DNA from: Corbicula japonica
Lineage: Eukaryota > Mollusca > Bivalvia > Venerida > Cyrenidae
Assembly (NCBI GenBank): GCA_038501625.1
Contig: JAZAYU010000005.1
Coordinates: 372,001 to 436,000 of the forward strand
Length of the DNA stretch: 64,000 bases
Direction: 5' to 3'
Shown: positions 1 through 11,567 of the stretch, piece after piece
How positions within the stretch are numbered: the stretch's first letter is position 1
Layout: every line of letters starts with the position of its first letter
Translations under genes and position numbers: made by a program
Notes under the pieces: generated by a model
Seen by the model: the letters and a program-made list of their open reading frames with translations, nothing else
The model's database searches: none
What the model was told of the DNA's origin: nothing

Positions 1-440
1 AGTTTAACACCAGTTAGTGTTAGATTTAAATACAACAAACTCAGAGTCATATTACAAGATGCATGTTTACCATTATCCCAACAGGGTTGCTGATAGTGCT
101 CAATTTGATGCCACTTCACTCTCGGTCACTGATTTATTTGAATCAAATGCCTACTAAACTGAGATATGTTTAACCTTCGAGTTGCACAAAATCTTCACAA
201 TGTTTGTCATAACATGTCAGTGCAGTGCGATGTTTACACATTCTAGTTGCTGGTTTAATAAAGTATAAGCTGTACCTCTTCTTTTTTATCAGCACATTTT
301 CTCTTTATCCATGTCAAGTTTTATCATGAATTATTGTGATGAGCAATAGGCCTAGTTGATAAGAAGCTGGAGAGAAAATATTAAAATAGATACAGAAAGT
401 TATTGTGACGTAAAACAGCAACCAATCAGAGGCCTCTAGT
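1..440. other. AT-rich non-coding sequence
   Basis: I see no convincing open frame and no recognisable repeat here. The right part (about 405-430) has a TGACGTAA cyclic-AMP-response-like site and an ACCAATCAGA CCAAT box. These may belong to a promoter for the exon-like segment at 562. Confidence 0.4.
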
Positions 441-561
441 TTTTGGTATGCAACAGTCCTTTATTTTCTGATAACGACGGAGAAAGAGTCTACATGCGCG
501 TTAGAACGAGGTACGTTGAACGAGACGATCTGAACTTCCTTTTCCGGTTTAAAGCCACACC
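400..561 (+). promoter_or_regulatory. Possible promoter of a ribosomal-protein-like first exon
   Basis: The segment holds a TGACGTAA motif (about 407), a CCAAT box (about 421) and a pyrimidine tract, CTTCCTTTTCCGG (about 535-547), which resembles the 5'-TOP start of ribosomal protein mRNAs. It lies directly before an ATG in good context (CACACCATGG, ATG at 562). A link to the RPL14 exons 14 kb downstream is inference. No transcript data are available here. Confidence 0.3.
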
Positions 562-576
562 ATGGTGCACGGCCAG
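562..576 (+). CDS. Candidate first coding exon of RPL14 (weak)
   Basis: ATGGTGCACGGCCAG, followed by a GTACTT donor, would encode MVHGQ and end in phase 0. That is the phase needed by the RPL14 exon starting at 14694. RPL14 proteins usually begin M-x-F-x-R-[FY]-V-E, so MVHGQ is a poor match. The exon was chosen only for its Kozak context, TOP-like tract and phase. The true first exon may be elsewhere in 9.7-14.7 kb. The same ATG opens a 66-codon frame (to 762) that I do not recognise. Confidence 0.2.
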
Positions 577-2701
577 GTACTTTTTAGCAATTATTTCAAG
601 TATTTCTTCGTTATGGCTGCTGAACAGAAATATTTGAAAAGCTTTAAGAAGAACAAATGTTATGCGCATGCTAAAAGTTCTAACGGCATCCATTTTGATG
701 AGAAAATTTTAGTAGCCAAGATGAAAAATTATTCACGTGTTTCGCGAAAACGCATGACGTGATGAAAATGTTTAGAAATCCTTTCACAGAAACATAAGAC
801 CTCTGATTATTCTATGACAGTAATTTGTTGAGTGACGGAAACGCATATCGTTTGAACAGTTTATCTTGTCTGTAATTCATAACAGCAGAAATGTCTGCCT
901 CAGTGCTTAGGGGGCCAGGACGGTGTTGGGATGGTGTGCCTTTTAGAACTAAAATCTATGACTGATATAACATTAACAAGGGATAGAACTCTACACATTC
1001 AATTTTCTACCATGTCTCTATTTTTTATCAATATTTTGGATACAAGTGGCATGAATTCATTGAAGCATGCAGGTAATTATCTGTACTATACGAACGTTGA
1101 TTGTTATTGTTTACATCCGAATATTTACACGCATGCGCAGTACCTGGTTGGCAAAATATCGTATCCGGAACCGTTAGGTAAACCAAACAATGACTAGGGG
1201 AAATCCGGGTAATTTCGGACGTTTTTAGCATTTGCTACTTCCAAAGCTAGACACAATCGAGCGCATGCGCACAATGTACTTTCATTATCGTTGTGCATTG
1301 GGAATTTATCTTATAAGCACTTTGTCGTAACAACAGTATGTGTACTGGGTCCGAGAAGTTGCGAAAATGACATTTTTCGGCAAAGGTGAGAAAGGTAAAA
1401 CTCGGACGGTATGGGGAAAATACGGACAGTAGAGAGGAAAAATTCGGACATTCAATATATATGTGGGAAACTTCGGACAGTTAATTGTTTTTAAAAATAC
1501 GAGAGTTCGTAGACTAATCTAATTTATTTCAAACTGTTAAATACAGAAGACATAAAACACACATTCATAATGTGCGACAGTTCATTGATAAATTCCGAAA
1601 ATTTCACAAAAGTTTGTGTATAACAGCGTAAGTACAAGCTTAGAACTACTTAAACATCTATACATTTAAAGCGCTAAAGACTTTATTTTCTTAAATTTAC
1701 ATAGACCTTATGCATTCTGAAATGAATTAAAAGGGGGAAATATTCTGTTCAAATAAAAGAATACATGTACGTCTACGATAAATTTATTGTTTTATTTCTT
1801 CTCTGTTTTAATTTTCTTTTTCATTTCTTTTTGTAATTTTACTTGCTCTTTTTGCCTCTTCTCTTCAAGAATTTGTTGAGTTGTTAAAATTTTATGACTG
1901 GTATTCATCTTTCTCTTTGTTGGAGCCCGTTTCTCTAATGCCGGAGGCAGGAAAAGAGAAGTAATGATATTGTCAACGGTTGTGTGTTCAGCCATGACAG
2001 ACAACTGTAAAGGCTCACTTAAGCCAACACTGGCGCTATCGGGAAGATCACTGGGCAATTCAGATGTTATGTCTTGTACCAGAAAGTCACCGCTATTAAT
2101 GAGCTCAAAGAGCTGCTGCGGGTCGCTTAAGTCAACTACAGGTTGAAGACCCGTTTCTTCAGCCCCGATTTGCATAACTATATTCTCTGCTGATGGCCCC
2201 GATTGAACTGCATCTGGTTGCGGTGTTGAATCAACAAATAGTGTTTCGGCGGCGGTAGTGGGCTGAACTACATTTGTGGCTTTGCTAGGCCCAAACACCG
2301 ACGCAGGAACGGCAGCGGGATTAAATGGGGCAGTTCCGCATGTTCTAAAGCCTTGCTTAATGTTTTCAGCAGTTACTGCTTGCTCCCAAGCTTTCCTGAA
2401 CAGTGTTGGAAAAGTCCACTTATTCACCACGTGTAGTGGATGCTCCACGAGAAAATCAGAGCATTGTTCATTATATGCTGCTTTTAATGGACCAATCCAG
2501 AGGTTGTAGGGCGTGCGTACAATGCCGCGGCAGCGAAATCAGGATTATATTTTCCGCAATGGCACGCTCAATGATTGCCATTGTCTCATGTGAACCGTGA
2601 CCATCCAGTATAAGTAACTGAGGCCTGAAAGGTCCACAAAACTTCAAAAACACTTGATCAAACCACTTTTCCCCGATTTCATCGTCGATCCATCCATTTT
2701 T

Positions 2702-5700
2702 TAGCTCACCTGTCACGTAGTGACAAGGTGAGCTTTTGTGACCGCCTGATGTCCGTCGTCCGTCGTGCGTCGTCAACAATTGCTTCAATCGACTTCTTCT
2801 CTGAAACGGCTTGGCCAATTTTGATGAAACTTGCCACGTATGTTCCTTGCATGAAGCTCTTCCAAAGTTGTTCAAAGAAATCAATTCCATGCAGAACTCT
2901 GGTTGCCATGGCAACCGAAAGGAAAAACTTTAAAAATCTTCTTGTCTGAAACCACAAGGCCTAGAGCTTAGATATTTGGCATTTAGCATCCTCTAGTGGA
3001 GCTCTACAAAGATTGTTCAAATTATTTCCCTGGGGTCAAAATTGGCCCCGCCCCAGGGGTCACTTCATTTTACATAGACTTATATAGGAAAAACTTTAAA
3101 AATCTTCTTGTCTGAAACCACAAGGCCTAGAGCTTAGATATTTGGCATTTAGCATCCTCTAGTGGAACTCTACAAAGATTGTTCAAAGTATTTCCCTGGG
3201 GTCAAAATTGGCCCCGCCCCAGGGGTCACTTCATTTTACATAGACTTGTATAGGAAAAACTTTAAAAATCTTCTTGTCTGAAACCACAAGGCCTAGAGCT
3301 TAGATATTTGGCATTTAGCATCCTCTAGTGGAATTCTACAAAGATTGTTCAAATTATTTCCCTGGGGTCAAAATTGGCCCCGCCCCAGGGGTCACTTCAT
3401 TTGATATAGACTTATATAGGAAAAACTTTAAAAATCTTCTTGTCTGAAACCACAAGGCCTAGAGCTTAGATATTTGGCATTTACAGTACAGGTCGGGTGT
3501 CATTTACATTTTTCACCCATCACCGCGTTTCAGGGTCAACGCGACATCCAATTTTTTTCGGGTGATCACGGGTGATCGTCGATCTTGCCACCGCGATCAC
3601 TTGACAAGAAAATCACGGTGATTTGCCGCGATTTATCAGCGCGAATCGCGGTGAAGATTTACCTGCGATTTAAAGACATTCTTCCGAATTTATTTATTTA
3701 CAAATGTAAAAAGAAATATGTTGTTCGTATTTTCGTATCAAAGAAAAGACTTAAACTTGATCAATGCACAAATATATTGTCCATTATTTGAAACACTGAA
3801 GTTTTCACACCTTCCGTGTTGACATAAACACCTTTGTGCATGCCCCGTAAATTGCTTCCAATTATGCTTCTAAGGGGTATGTTGTCACGGTCATTGCAAA
3901 ATAACTAGCTTGCAAACATTACAAAAAAATCTTTTAGAATGAGTAAACTCATTTAAAAAGTGAACAACGGTTATTAAATTGTTAATTATTTTACGGCAAA
4001 TTATAAGAATTCATCGACAAGTAGAGTATTTATGCCTCAGATCGGAATTCAATGTCATTTAAAATACGAGTATAAATGCGGTTGAAACACACAATAAACT
4101 GGAAATAATAGATCATTATCGAGAGAGAAAAGTGAATAAAAATTGTGTCGTTCTTACCTTATCGTTTCCTTACTTGTTATTTTGATGAAAGATAAATGTA
4201 TAATATTCTTTTTAATAATTACTCCGAACATGCTGAGAAAATAAATAACGGTGAAATATAACAGCCAAGTACATTAGCTACATGTATAAAATCCATCTTG
4301 TCAGTATTTTTCCCCAATCTCTTCCTAAAACATCTTTATTTATGAGCAATCAACACCTGTTTGAACACCTGTGTGATCAGCATTGTATATTTCATCATCA
4401 CTTCTGTTTATTAACTTCAAAAAGAACGCCGACGAGTAATACTGATTTTCCGAGATCAAAGGTGCCGTGTTAGGTAAAAAAACTATTGATCAAACGTCGG
4501 CGTTCTTGATTCTTAACAGATTGACTCATTTGTCAACTCTCAACAAAAAATTAAGATTGCTCGAAACAAATTAGAGTTGTAAATTGTATAATCAAAACAT
4601 GCTGGAAATTAATAGCATATGCCTGTGACAAATGTTATTTAAATAAACAATGTTTGTGTTCACGACTTACTCATTGCATTCAAAATGTTCGTTGAAGAGT
4701 TGATTTGTCGTTGAGTTGTGTGTCACTTTTGTTTGGCAATCAACAAAGCTGTTGATAATTTGTGTTTTACATGGATTAATTAACCCCAAGCTTCTTACGT
4801 TGGCAGGTAAGCACTTTCAAAATAGTTATTGACTAATTTATGTCAGTTTGCAAAAATCGGGCGTCGGTGATAAAACCAAGCTCTGTTATATTAAAAAATT
4901 ATTACATTTATTAAGAAACTGGATATTTTCACAGAAGATATGCAAACAAACAAATTTTTTTTGTTTAATGCTGACGAATCGGCACGTCCGATTACGCGAC
5001 TAAAATTTTTACATTATTTTGATACAATATTACGTTCAAATTGGTTAAAGAAAGAATGTTTTACATTAAAAAAAACTACACTTTAATTGTTAATTAACAC
5101 TCGTTTCCCGAAAGATTTTTCACAGCGATCCCCCGCGATCGACCCTGAAGCTAAACTGCTGACGATGAACACGAGAAGAGCGAGAATGACTGCCGAATTA
5201 TCGCCGCGAATCACGGCAAATCACCCGGAAATCGCCGCGTCGGAAGGACATATTCGCGGTGAATTTCCACCCAGACTGATTTATTAACGCGGTGGACGGG
5301 TGAAAAATGTAAAAGACACCCGACCTGTACTGTAGCATCCTCTTGTGAAACTCTACAAAGATTGTTCAAATTATTTCCCTGGGGTCTAAAGTGGCCCCGC
5401 CCCAGGGGTCACTTCATTTGATATAGACTTATATAGGAAAAACTTTAAAAATCTTCTTGTCTGAAACCACAAGGCCTAGAGCTTAGATATTTGGCATTAA
5501 GCATCCTCTTGTGAAACTCTACAAAGATTGTTCAAATTATTTCCCAGGGGTCTAAATTGGCCCCGCCCCAGGGGTCACTTCATTTTATATAGACTTGTAT
5601 AGGAAAAACTTTAAAAATCTTCTTGTCTGAAACCACAAGGCCTAGAGCTTAGATATATGGCATTTAGCATCCTCTAGTGGAACTCTACAAAGATTGTTCA

Positions 5701-6162
5701 AATTATTTCCCAGGGGTCTAAATTGGCCCCGCCCCAGGGGTCACTTCATTTTATATAGACTTGTATAGGAAAAACTTTTAAAATCTTCTTGTCTGAAACC
5801 ACAAGGCCTAGAGCTTAGATATTTGGCATGAAGCATCCTCTTGTGAAACTCTACAAATTGGCCCCGCCCCAGGGGTCACTTCATTTTATATAGACTTGTA
5901 TAGGAAAAACTTTAAAAATCTTCTTGTCAGAAACCACAAGGCCTAGAGCTTAGATATTTGGCATTTAGCACCCTCTAGTGGAAATCTTCAAAGATTGTTC
6001 AAATGATTTCCCTGGGGTCAAAATTGGCCCTGCCCCAGGGTTCACTTTATTTTATATAGACTGATATAGGAAAAACTTTAAAAATCTTCTTGGCTGAAAC
6101 CACAAGCTGAGAGTACTTTTGTACTCAGGTGAGCGATATAAGGGCCATCATGGCCCTCTTGT
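2702..6162 (+). mobile_element. pearl/Helentron-like element with 166-bp core repeats
   Basis: The left end is a palindrome: AGCTCACC, then GTCACGTAGTGAC, then GGTGAGCT. A degraded (CCGT)n tract follows (about 2750-2775), then about nine tandem units of 166 bp. Copies of GGAAAAACTTTAAAAATC begin at 2921, 3087, 3253, 3419, 5436, 5602, 5768, 5903 and 6069. One unit has lost 31 bp. The right end has hairpins GAGTACTTTTGTACTC and GGGCCATCATGGCCC followed by CTCTTGT. No target duplication is seen: the element sits between T residues of a T run in the transposase gene, and removing it restores the frame. Palindromic left end, microsatellite, tandem core and 3' hairpin match bivalve pearl-type elements, which have been related to Helentrons. 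Confidence 0.8.
3484..5332. mobile_element. TA-flanked inverted-repeat DNA transposon, non-autonomous, nested
   Basis: The terminal inverted repeat begins CAGTACAGGTCGGGTGTC and matches 34 of 35 bases at the two ends; a weaker match extends to about 50 bp with an indel. TA duplications lie at 3482-3483 and 5333-5334. The 166-bp register of the surrounding tandem array is exactly restored when 1849 bp plus one TA are removed (3419 to 5436 = 166 + 1851). Short GC-rich motifs with CGCGGTGATT/AATCGCGG cores cluster near both ends. No transposase frame is seen. TA duplications fit Tc1/mariner or pogo mobilisation, but the end sequence does not tell which. Confidence 0.9.
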
Positions 6163-7613
6163 TTGAAATGTCCATACACATTTGTCAGGTGCCTCGCTAA
6201 CATTGAATCCCTGAAGTGCACGTTGTGTTTTGCCTTTAGTTATTATCATTGGAGGCATGTGATTTCCCGATGCACTGATGCAACCCATGACGGTAACGTT
6301 AGATGACTTGCAGCTGGTCCTGGACATAACGCACCTGTCACCTTTTTCGGCGACAACATTAACTGGGCAATGTTCAAAATTGAACCCCGTCTCGTCGCAG
6401 TTCCATATATGGGCTGCTTCGAGTGGGGTTTCCCCCAGAATAGTGCCTAGGTCTTTGAAGTAAGACTGAACTACTTCTGGGTTCATCATTCTTGCCCTAG
6501 TTGATGACAACTTTTCTGGCTTTCTCAGAACAAGTTCTGGATGTCGGCGTCGAAGACCCTCAAACCAATCCTTACCAGCCTTAAAGTTTCTGTACGTAGT
6601 ATCTATACGTGTGCGCTGACATAAAGTGTGCGTACGTCGAATAATCTGTTTGCGTGACAGACCCATCCCAAGCTTGCTGGCAATTTTGATGCTAGACACT
6701 ATAGTTTTTTCAACTAAGTCCGGCAACGCTGGTGGGCGTCCATGGCGCACCTGCAGCTCATACCTGCCACTGATTCTGTCAGCAATGGTTGACCTAGGAA
6801 CAGAGAACGTTGCCGCTGCCTGACGCACGCTGAAACCACCACTTTGTACAGCCTTTACAGCACTTTCCAGAGAAGTTCGCTCATAAGCAAGTGTTTTACC
6901 CCACTTTTTATGAATGTACTTCTTCGGCATATCAAAAAGTTGAGTAAACAAGCTTTTATTAATAGACTACTCTATTCATTCTGAAAACTATAATACTATT
7001 AATCTAACGTTTAATGCTATACTGACTCACGTTAGAACAGGTAAAGCTTGAAACATACACACAAATTATTATTATTATTATTATTGCAACATGCAGATAG
7101 GAAAAACTAAGTATGTCCGTATTATTCCGACATCAAAAATATCAGGGGGGTAAATTCGGACATTACATTTTTATTAAATTTATCGCATAATCCTAAACAT
7201 TATCCCATAAAAGTTGGTAAAAATTTTTTATTAAAACTTCTAGAAAGGTTTTGACCGAAATGCACACATCGATGCGGTTCACTTACTTACCTATTTTTGC
7301 GAAAAAACGTCAGCCACCATTCTTGTGTGTATTTTGAAAATTCCCGCCTCGCAGAAAGGCTGCTGCAAGGTGGATTTGAGCATGCGTGATTTCTGGTAAC
7401 TAATGACAATGTGACGTCATTGACTTAGGCGCAATAGGTACATTATAGTGTATAGTCAAAGGGAGACAACGTTATTTTTACCATAACGGCAGTAAGTGTC
7501 TAGGTGTACGAAACAGTTCGGAAATCGTCGGAATTTTACCGCTGACCGAAATGACCCGGATTTCCCCTACTCTCGACAAGAATTCTCCTCATTCAGAGCG
7601 GAATAGTAGTTTT

Positions 7614-9671
7614 TAGCTCACCTGTCACGTAGTGACAGGGTGAGCTTTTGTGAGGGGGGTTCGTCCGTCGTCCGTCCGTCCGTTCACAATTGTTGTCCGC
7701 ACTCTAGCGGACAGAATTTTGGTCCAATCTTCTTCAAACTTGGTCAGAATGTTTATCTCAATGAAATCTAGGTCAAGTTCGAAACTGGGTCATGTGACCC
7801 TTAAAACTAGGTCACTAGGTCAAATTAAAGAAAAAGCTTGTCTGCACTCTAGCAGTTGTAATTTTGATCCGTTCTTCTTCAAACTTGGTCAGAATGTTTA
7901 TCCCAATGATATCTAGGTCAAGTTTGAAACTGGGTCATGTGACTTTGAAATCTAGGTCACTAGGTCAAATTATAGAAAAAGCTTGTCCGCACTCTAGTGG
8001 TCGTAATATTGGTCCGATCTTCTTCAAACTTGGTCAGAATGTTTATCCCAATAATATCTAGGTCAAGTTCCAAACTGGGTCATGTGACCTTGAAATCTAG
8101 GTCACTAGGTCAAATTATAGAAAAAGCTTGTCCGCACTCTAGTGGTCGTAATTTTGGTGCAATCTTCTTTAAACTTGGTCAGAATGTTTATCTTAATGAT
8201 ATCTAGGTCAAGTTCTTTACTGGGTCATGTGACCCTTAAAACTAGGTCACTAGGTCAAATTAAAGGAAAAGCTTGTCTGCACTCTAGCGGTTGTAATTTT
8301 TGTCCGTTCTTCTTTAAACTTGGTCAGAATGTTAATCCTAATGATATCTAGGTCAAGTTGGAAACTGGGTCATGTGACCTTGAAATCAAGGTCACTAGGT
8401 CAAATTATAGAAAAAGCTTGTCCGCACTCTAGTGGTCGTAATTTTGGTCCGATCTTCTTCAAACTTGGTCAGAATGTTTATCCCAATGACATCTAGGTCA
8501 AGTTTGAAACTGGGTCATGTAACCTTGAAATCTAGGTCACTAGTTCAAATTATAGAAAAAGCTTGTCCGCACTCTAGTGGTTGTAATTTTGGTCAGATCT
8601 TCTTCAAACTTGGTCAGAATGTTTATCCCAATAATATCTAGGTCATGTTCGAAACTGGGTCATGTAACCTTGAAATTTAGGTCACTAGGTCAAATTATAG
8701 AAAAAGCTTGTCCGCACTCTAGCGGTCTAAATTTTGATGCGATCTTCTTCAAACTTGGTCAGAATGTTTATCTCAATGATATCTAGGTCAAGTTCGAAAC
8801 TGGGTCATATGACCTTGAAATCTAGGTCACTGGGTCAAATTATAGAAAAAGCTTGTCCGCAATCTAGCAGTCTTAATTTTAGTGCAATCTTCTTTAAACT
8901 TGAACAGAATGTTTATCTTAATGATATCTAGGTCAAGTTCGTAACTGGGTCATGTGACCGGACCCTTAGAACTAGGTCACTAGGTCAAATTAAAAGAAAG
9001 CTAGTCTGCACTCTAGCGGTTGTAATTTTGGTCCGTTCTTCTTTAAACTTGGTCAGAATGTTTATTCCAATGATATCTAGGTCTAGTTTGAAACTGGATC
9101 ATGTGACCTTGAAATCTAGGTCACTAGGTCAAATTATAGAAAAAGTTTGTCCGCACTCAAGTGGTCGTAATTTTAGTCTAATCTTCTTCAGACTTGGTCA
9201 GAATGTTTATCCCAATGATATCTAGGTCAAGTTCGAAACTGGGTCATGTGACTTTGAAATTTAGGTCACTAGGTCAAATTATAGAAAAAGCTTGTTAGCA
9301 CTCTAGTGGTCGTAATTATTTTTAGATCTTCTTCAAACTTGGTCAGAATGTTTATTCCAATAATATCTAGGTCATGTTCGAAACTGAGTCATGTAAACTT
9401 GAAATTTAGGTCACTAGGTCTAATTGTAGAAAAAGCTTGTCCGCACTCTAGCGGTCTTAATTTTGATGTGATCTTCTTCAAACTTGGTCAGAATGTTTAT
9501 CTCGATGATATCTTGGTCAAGTTCCAAACTGGGTCATGTGACCTTGAAATCTAGGTCACTAGGTCAAATTATAGAAAAAGTTTGTACGCACTCTAGTAGT
9601 CTTAATTTTTGTCCAAACCATTGAACAGATGTTCGCAGGTGAGCGACCCAGGGTCCCTTGGACCCTCTTGT
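7614..9671 (+). mobile_element. pearl/Helentron-like element with 145-bp core repeats
   Basis: The left palindrome (AGCTCACC ... GGTGAGCT) and right end (CAGGTGAGCGA, hairpin GGGTCCCTTGGACCC, then CTCTTGT) are those of the element at 2702-6162. The core is different: about 13 tandem units of 145 bp, after a CCGT tract (about 7667-7682). Each unit contains several AGGTCA or GGGTCA motifs, among them the direct repeat AGGTCACTAGGTCA. The series of 65-88-codon open frames in this stretch is a by-product of the repeat and not a gene family. Confidence 0.8.
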
Positions 9672-11567
9672 AATTAAGTATAAAGCTTTAAAGGACCAAA
9701 AATGTTGTATGTTTTATGAAAAAAGCTAAATAAATTATTAAAACAAAACCTGATTTTTTTAACTTATTATTTGGATAAAAAGTATTAGCTATAGAATATT
9801 TCATATTAAGCGGGGAAAAAACAATTTGTAATATGCGAAACATAATATAACAAAAATATTACAATACATTTAAGAAACAGAAATCAGGAGACAATTTGCA
9901 TTTTAACGGCAAATGATTGTTTCTTATAAATGGATGGTATGATGTAGCATCTCGCCAACAACCATCGTTGGAGTCGTTTTTTCAGCTTGAAGATATACTT
10001 TTCAATTACCGAATACCTGAATTTATAGTTAAAATATCCGTTAAAGTGCAAAATATATCAATTATTTGAATTAAATTTTAATTTGTGTAATGAACGTGTT
10101 TTTACTGCACAGTCGCACATTTCCTGTTTATTACAAGATAACGCGGCGACCATCGTGGTGATCGAGTGACATTTGCCTCTGGCACAACTATACTCGTACA
10201 ATACACGTGTCATAAACTAAACAGGGGCCTCCATGTAACATTTTCTGCATGCATGATCCGTGTTCATTCTTAAATTTTTAAAATAAGTCTGCCGAAAGTA
10301 AAAAAAATTAACGCTAAAATATTCCATAAATCATTTTTTAAAACAAGTTATTTAACAATTTCTAAAGAACACGACAATCATCATCATTTTTTTTATTTAA
10401 GTCAAAGTTATAGTTCACAGCAGCAACAAGACATTTAAAACAACAACAGCAACAACCACACCATCTTCATCATCTTCATCATTAAAGTATTCATACAAAT
10501 CTCCGGATTTACATAAATGAAGAAGTTTTGACAGGCGCGACAAATGTACTAGTATTTTATACCAAAGACCTATATATATCAATAGTGTAATATATAGGTC
10601 TTTGTTGATACTAAAATTGAGACCTTAAATTATAATCATCCACTTATTATACAGTCTTTAATTGGATAATTAGAAAAAACGCATTGATTTTAATTGTCTT
10701 CAATCAGTATGTGAACTATCTTTTTGAAGTGTCTTTAAACTGCCAACAAACATAAGCTCGATATTTATCATTAAAATAAACAAGTTATAAGTTTAAAAAT
10801 ATTGTTGAACATGTTATGTTTTTAAAGTAGGGGTCGAAGTGTCCAACCAGGTAGGGGTCGAAGTGTCTTCAAATCAGGGGTCGAAATGGCAAGGGGTCTC
10901 AGGAAATAAGTAGGGGTGGAAATGGTTAAGGGGTCAAGATGTCCTGATACCGGTGAGACATACCCTTCTCATCGCAATTTGCCACTTTTTCAGTCTCTTT
11001 TGATCCTTTGGAAACCGAAAGAACGAAATATCTGATCCCTTCTCATACCTGTTTGTACATCCTGGAGCACTACAACTGACAGGCATGTCTATATTTGTTT
11101 ATTTATGCAAATATTTACGCTCTGATTACACTACATATTACGCTATTTTTGCCAACCAGCCGGTGCGCATGTAACTTTAGCAAGTGCGCATGACGTCACT
11201 CGTCAACGTTCGTATATATCCATATATATCTCTTTCAATAAACATTTACATCAATTGTCAAATCCAAACGGTTTTTCTAAAAATCTCACTAGAGTGACAC
11301 AAAAACTGCACTTTCTCTTTAGTCCAACACGATGTCGCAACAACGATTTACACATGTCTATGGAAATAAAACAAAAAGGTATTTCTTGCCAATTTGGCAA
11401 AGCACTTAAATTTCATCTGTTGACACCAGTAGATACATTAGTTGGTAAATAATGTGTTTACTTGATGACTTAATGCTACTGGGCCGAACAGGAAGGTAAT
11501 TCTGCTTTTATGAATCACAGAAATGAAATATATAATAGTGCTCACAAAATCTACAAATTTAATTATA
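9672..11567. other. AT-rich sequence without recognised gene
   Basis: No exon with recognisable protein similarity is visible. Contents include an imperfect palindrome at about 10563-10606 (CAAAGACCTATATAT against ATATATAGGTCTTTG), a CAA/CAT-rich low-complexity tract at 10437-10485 and a short GGGGTCGAAGTG tandem at 10828-10930. An RPL14 first exon could be hidden here, because a few codons would not be detectable. Confidence 0.4.

Larger units (their letters stand above)
1792..6951 (-). pseudogene. pogo/Tigger-like DDE transposase, broken by an insertion and a frameshift
   Basis: Three minus-strand pieces make one transposase. 6951-6163 holds an N-terminal pogo-type helix-turn-helix (RQAAATFSVPRSTIADR), a CENP-B-like second DNA-binding helix set (KDWFEGLRRRHPELVLR) and the first catalytic Asp (WNCDETGF). 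2701-2471 holds the second Asp (LDGHGSHE) and the motif HCTHALQPLD with the third Asp. 2448-1792 is the C-terminal tail, starting just before HPLHVVNKW, with a lysine/glutamate-rich end. The break between the first two is the pearl-like element at 2702-6162, inserted between F-Q and N-G-W. The break near 2500 is a small frameshifting deletion right after QPLD. Start codon choice is open: 6951, or 6930 (MPKKY), which fits the family better. No other stop is seen, so inactivation looks recent. Confidence 0.9.
1197..7567 (-). mobile_element. pogo/Tigger-type DNA transposon with nested insertions
   Basis: The ends are inverted repeats starting GGGGAAATCCGGGT (left) and ending ACCCGGATTTCCCC (right), alike over about 22 bp with one mismatch. 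They are flanked by TA duplications at 1195-1196 and 7568-7569. Inside both ends are repeated subterminal motifs of the type GGGGAAAATACGGACA (near 1412, 1435 and 1463 on the left, 7110 and 7146 on the right), which could be transposase-binding sites. The minus strand carries a DDE transposase of the Tigger/jerky/pogo family. Without the inserted element at 2702-6162 the transposon is about 2.9 kb, a usual size for this family. TA target duplication and CENP-B-like DNA-binding domains are typical of pogo elements. Confidence 0.9.

Noticed and set aside
3585..3791. Transposase fragment in the innermost nested element
   Set aside because: The 68-codon frame has no DDE or DNA-binding motif; the element looks non-autonomous.
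7650..9554. Series of 65-88-codon plus-strand open frames starting MVVILVRSSSNLVRMF and alike
   Set aside because: They recur every 145 bp with the tandem core; the period is not a multiple of three and there is no shared continuing frame. They are repeat shadows.
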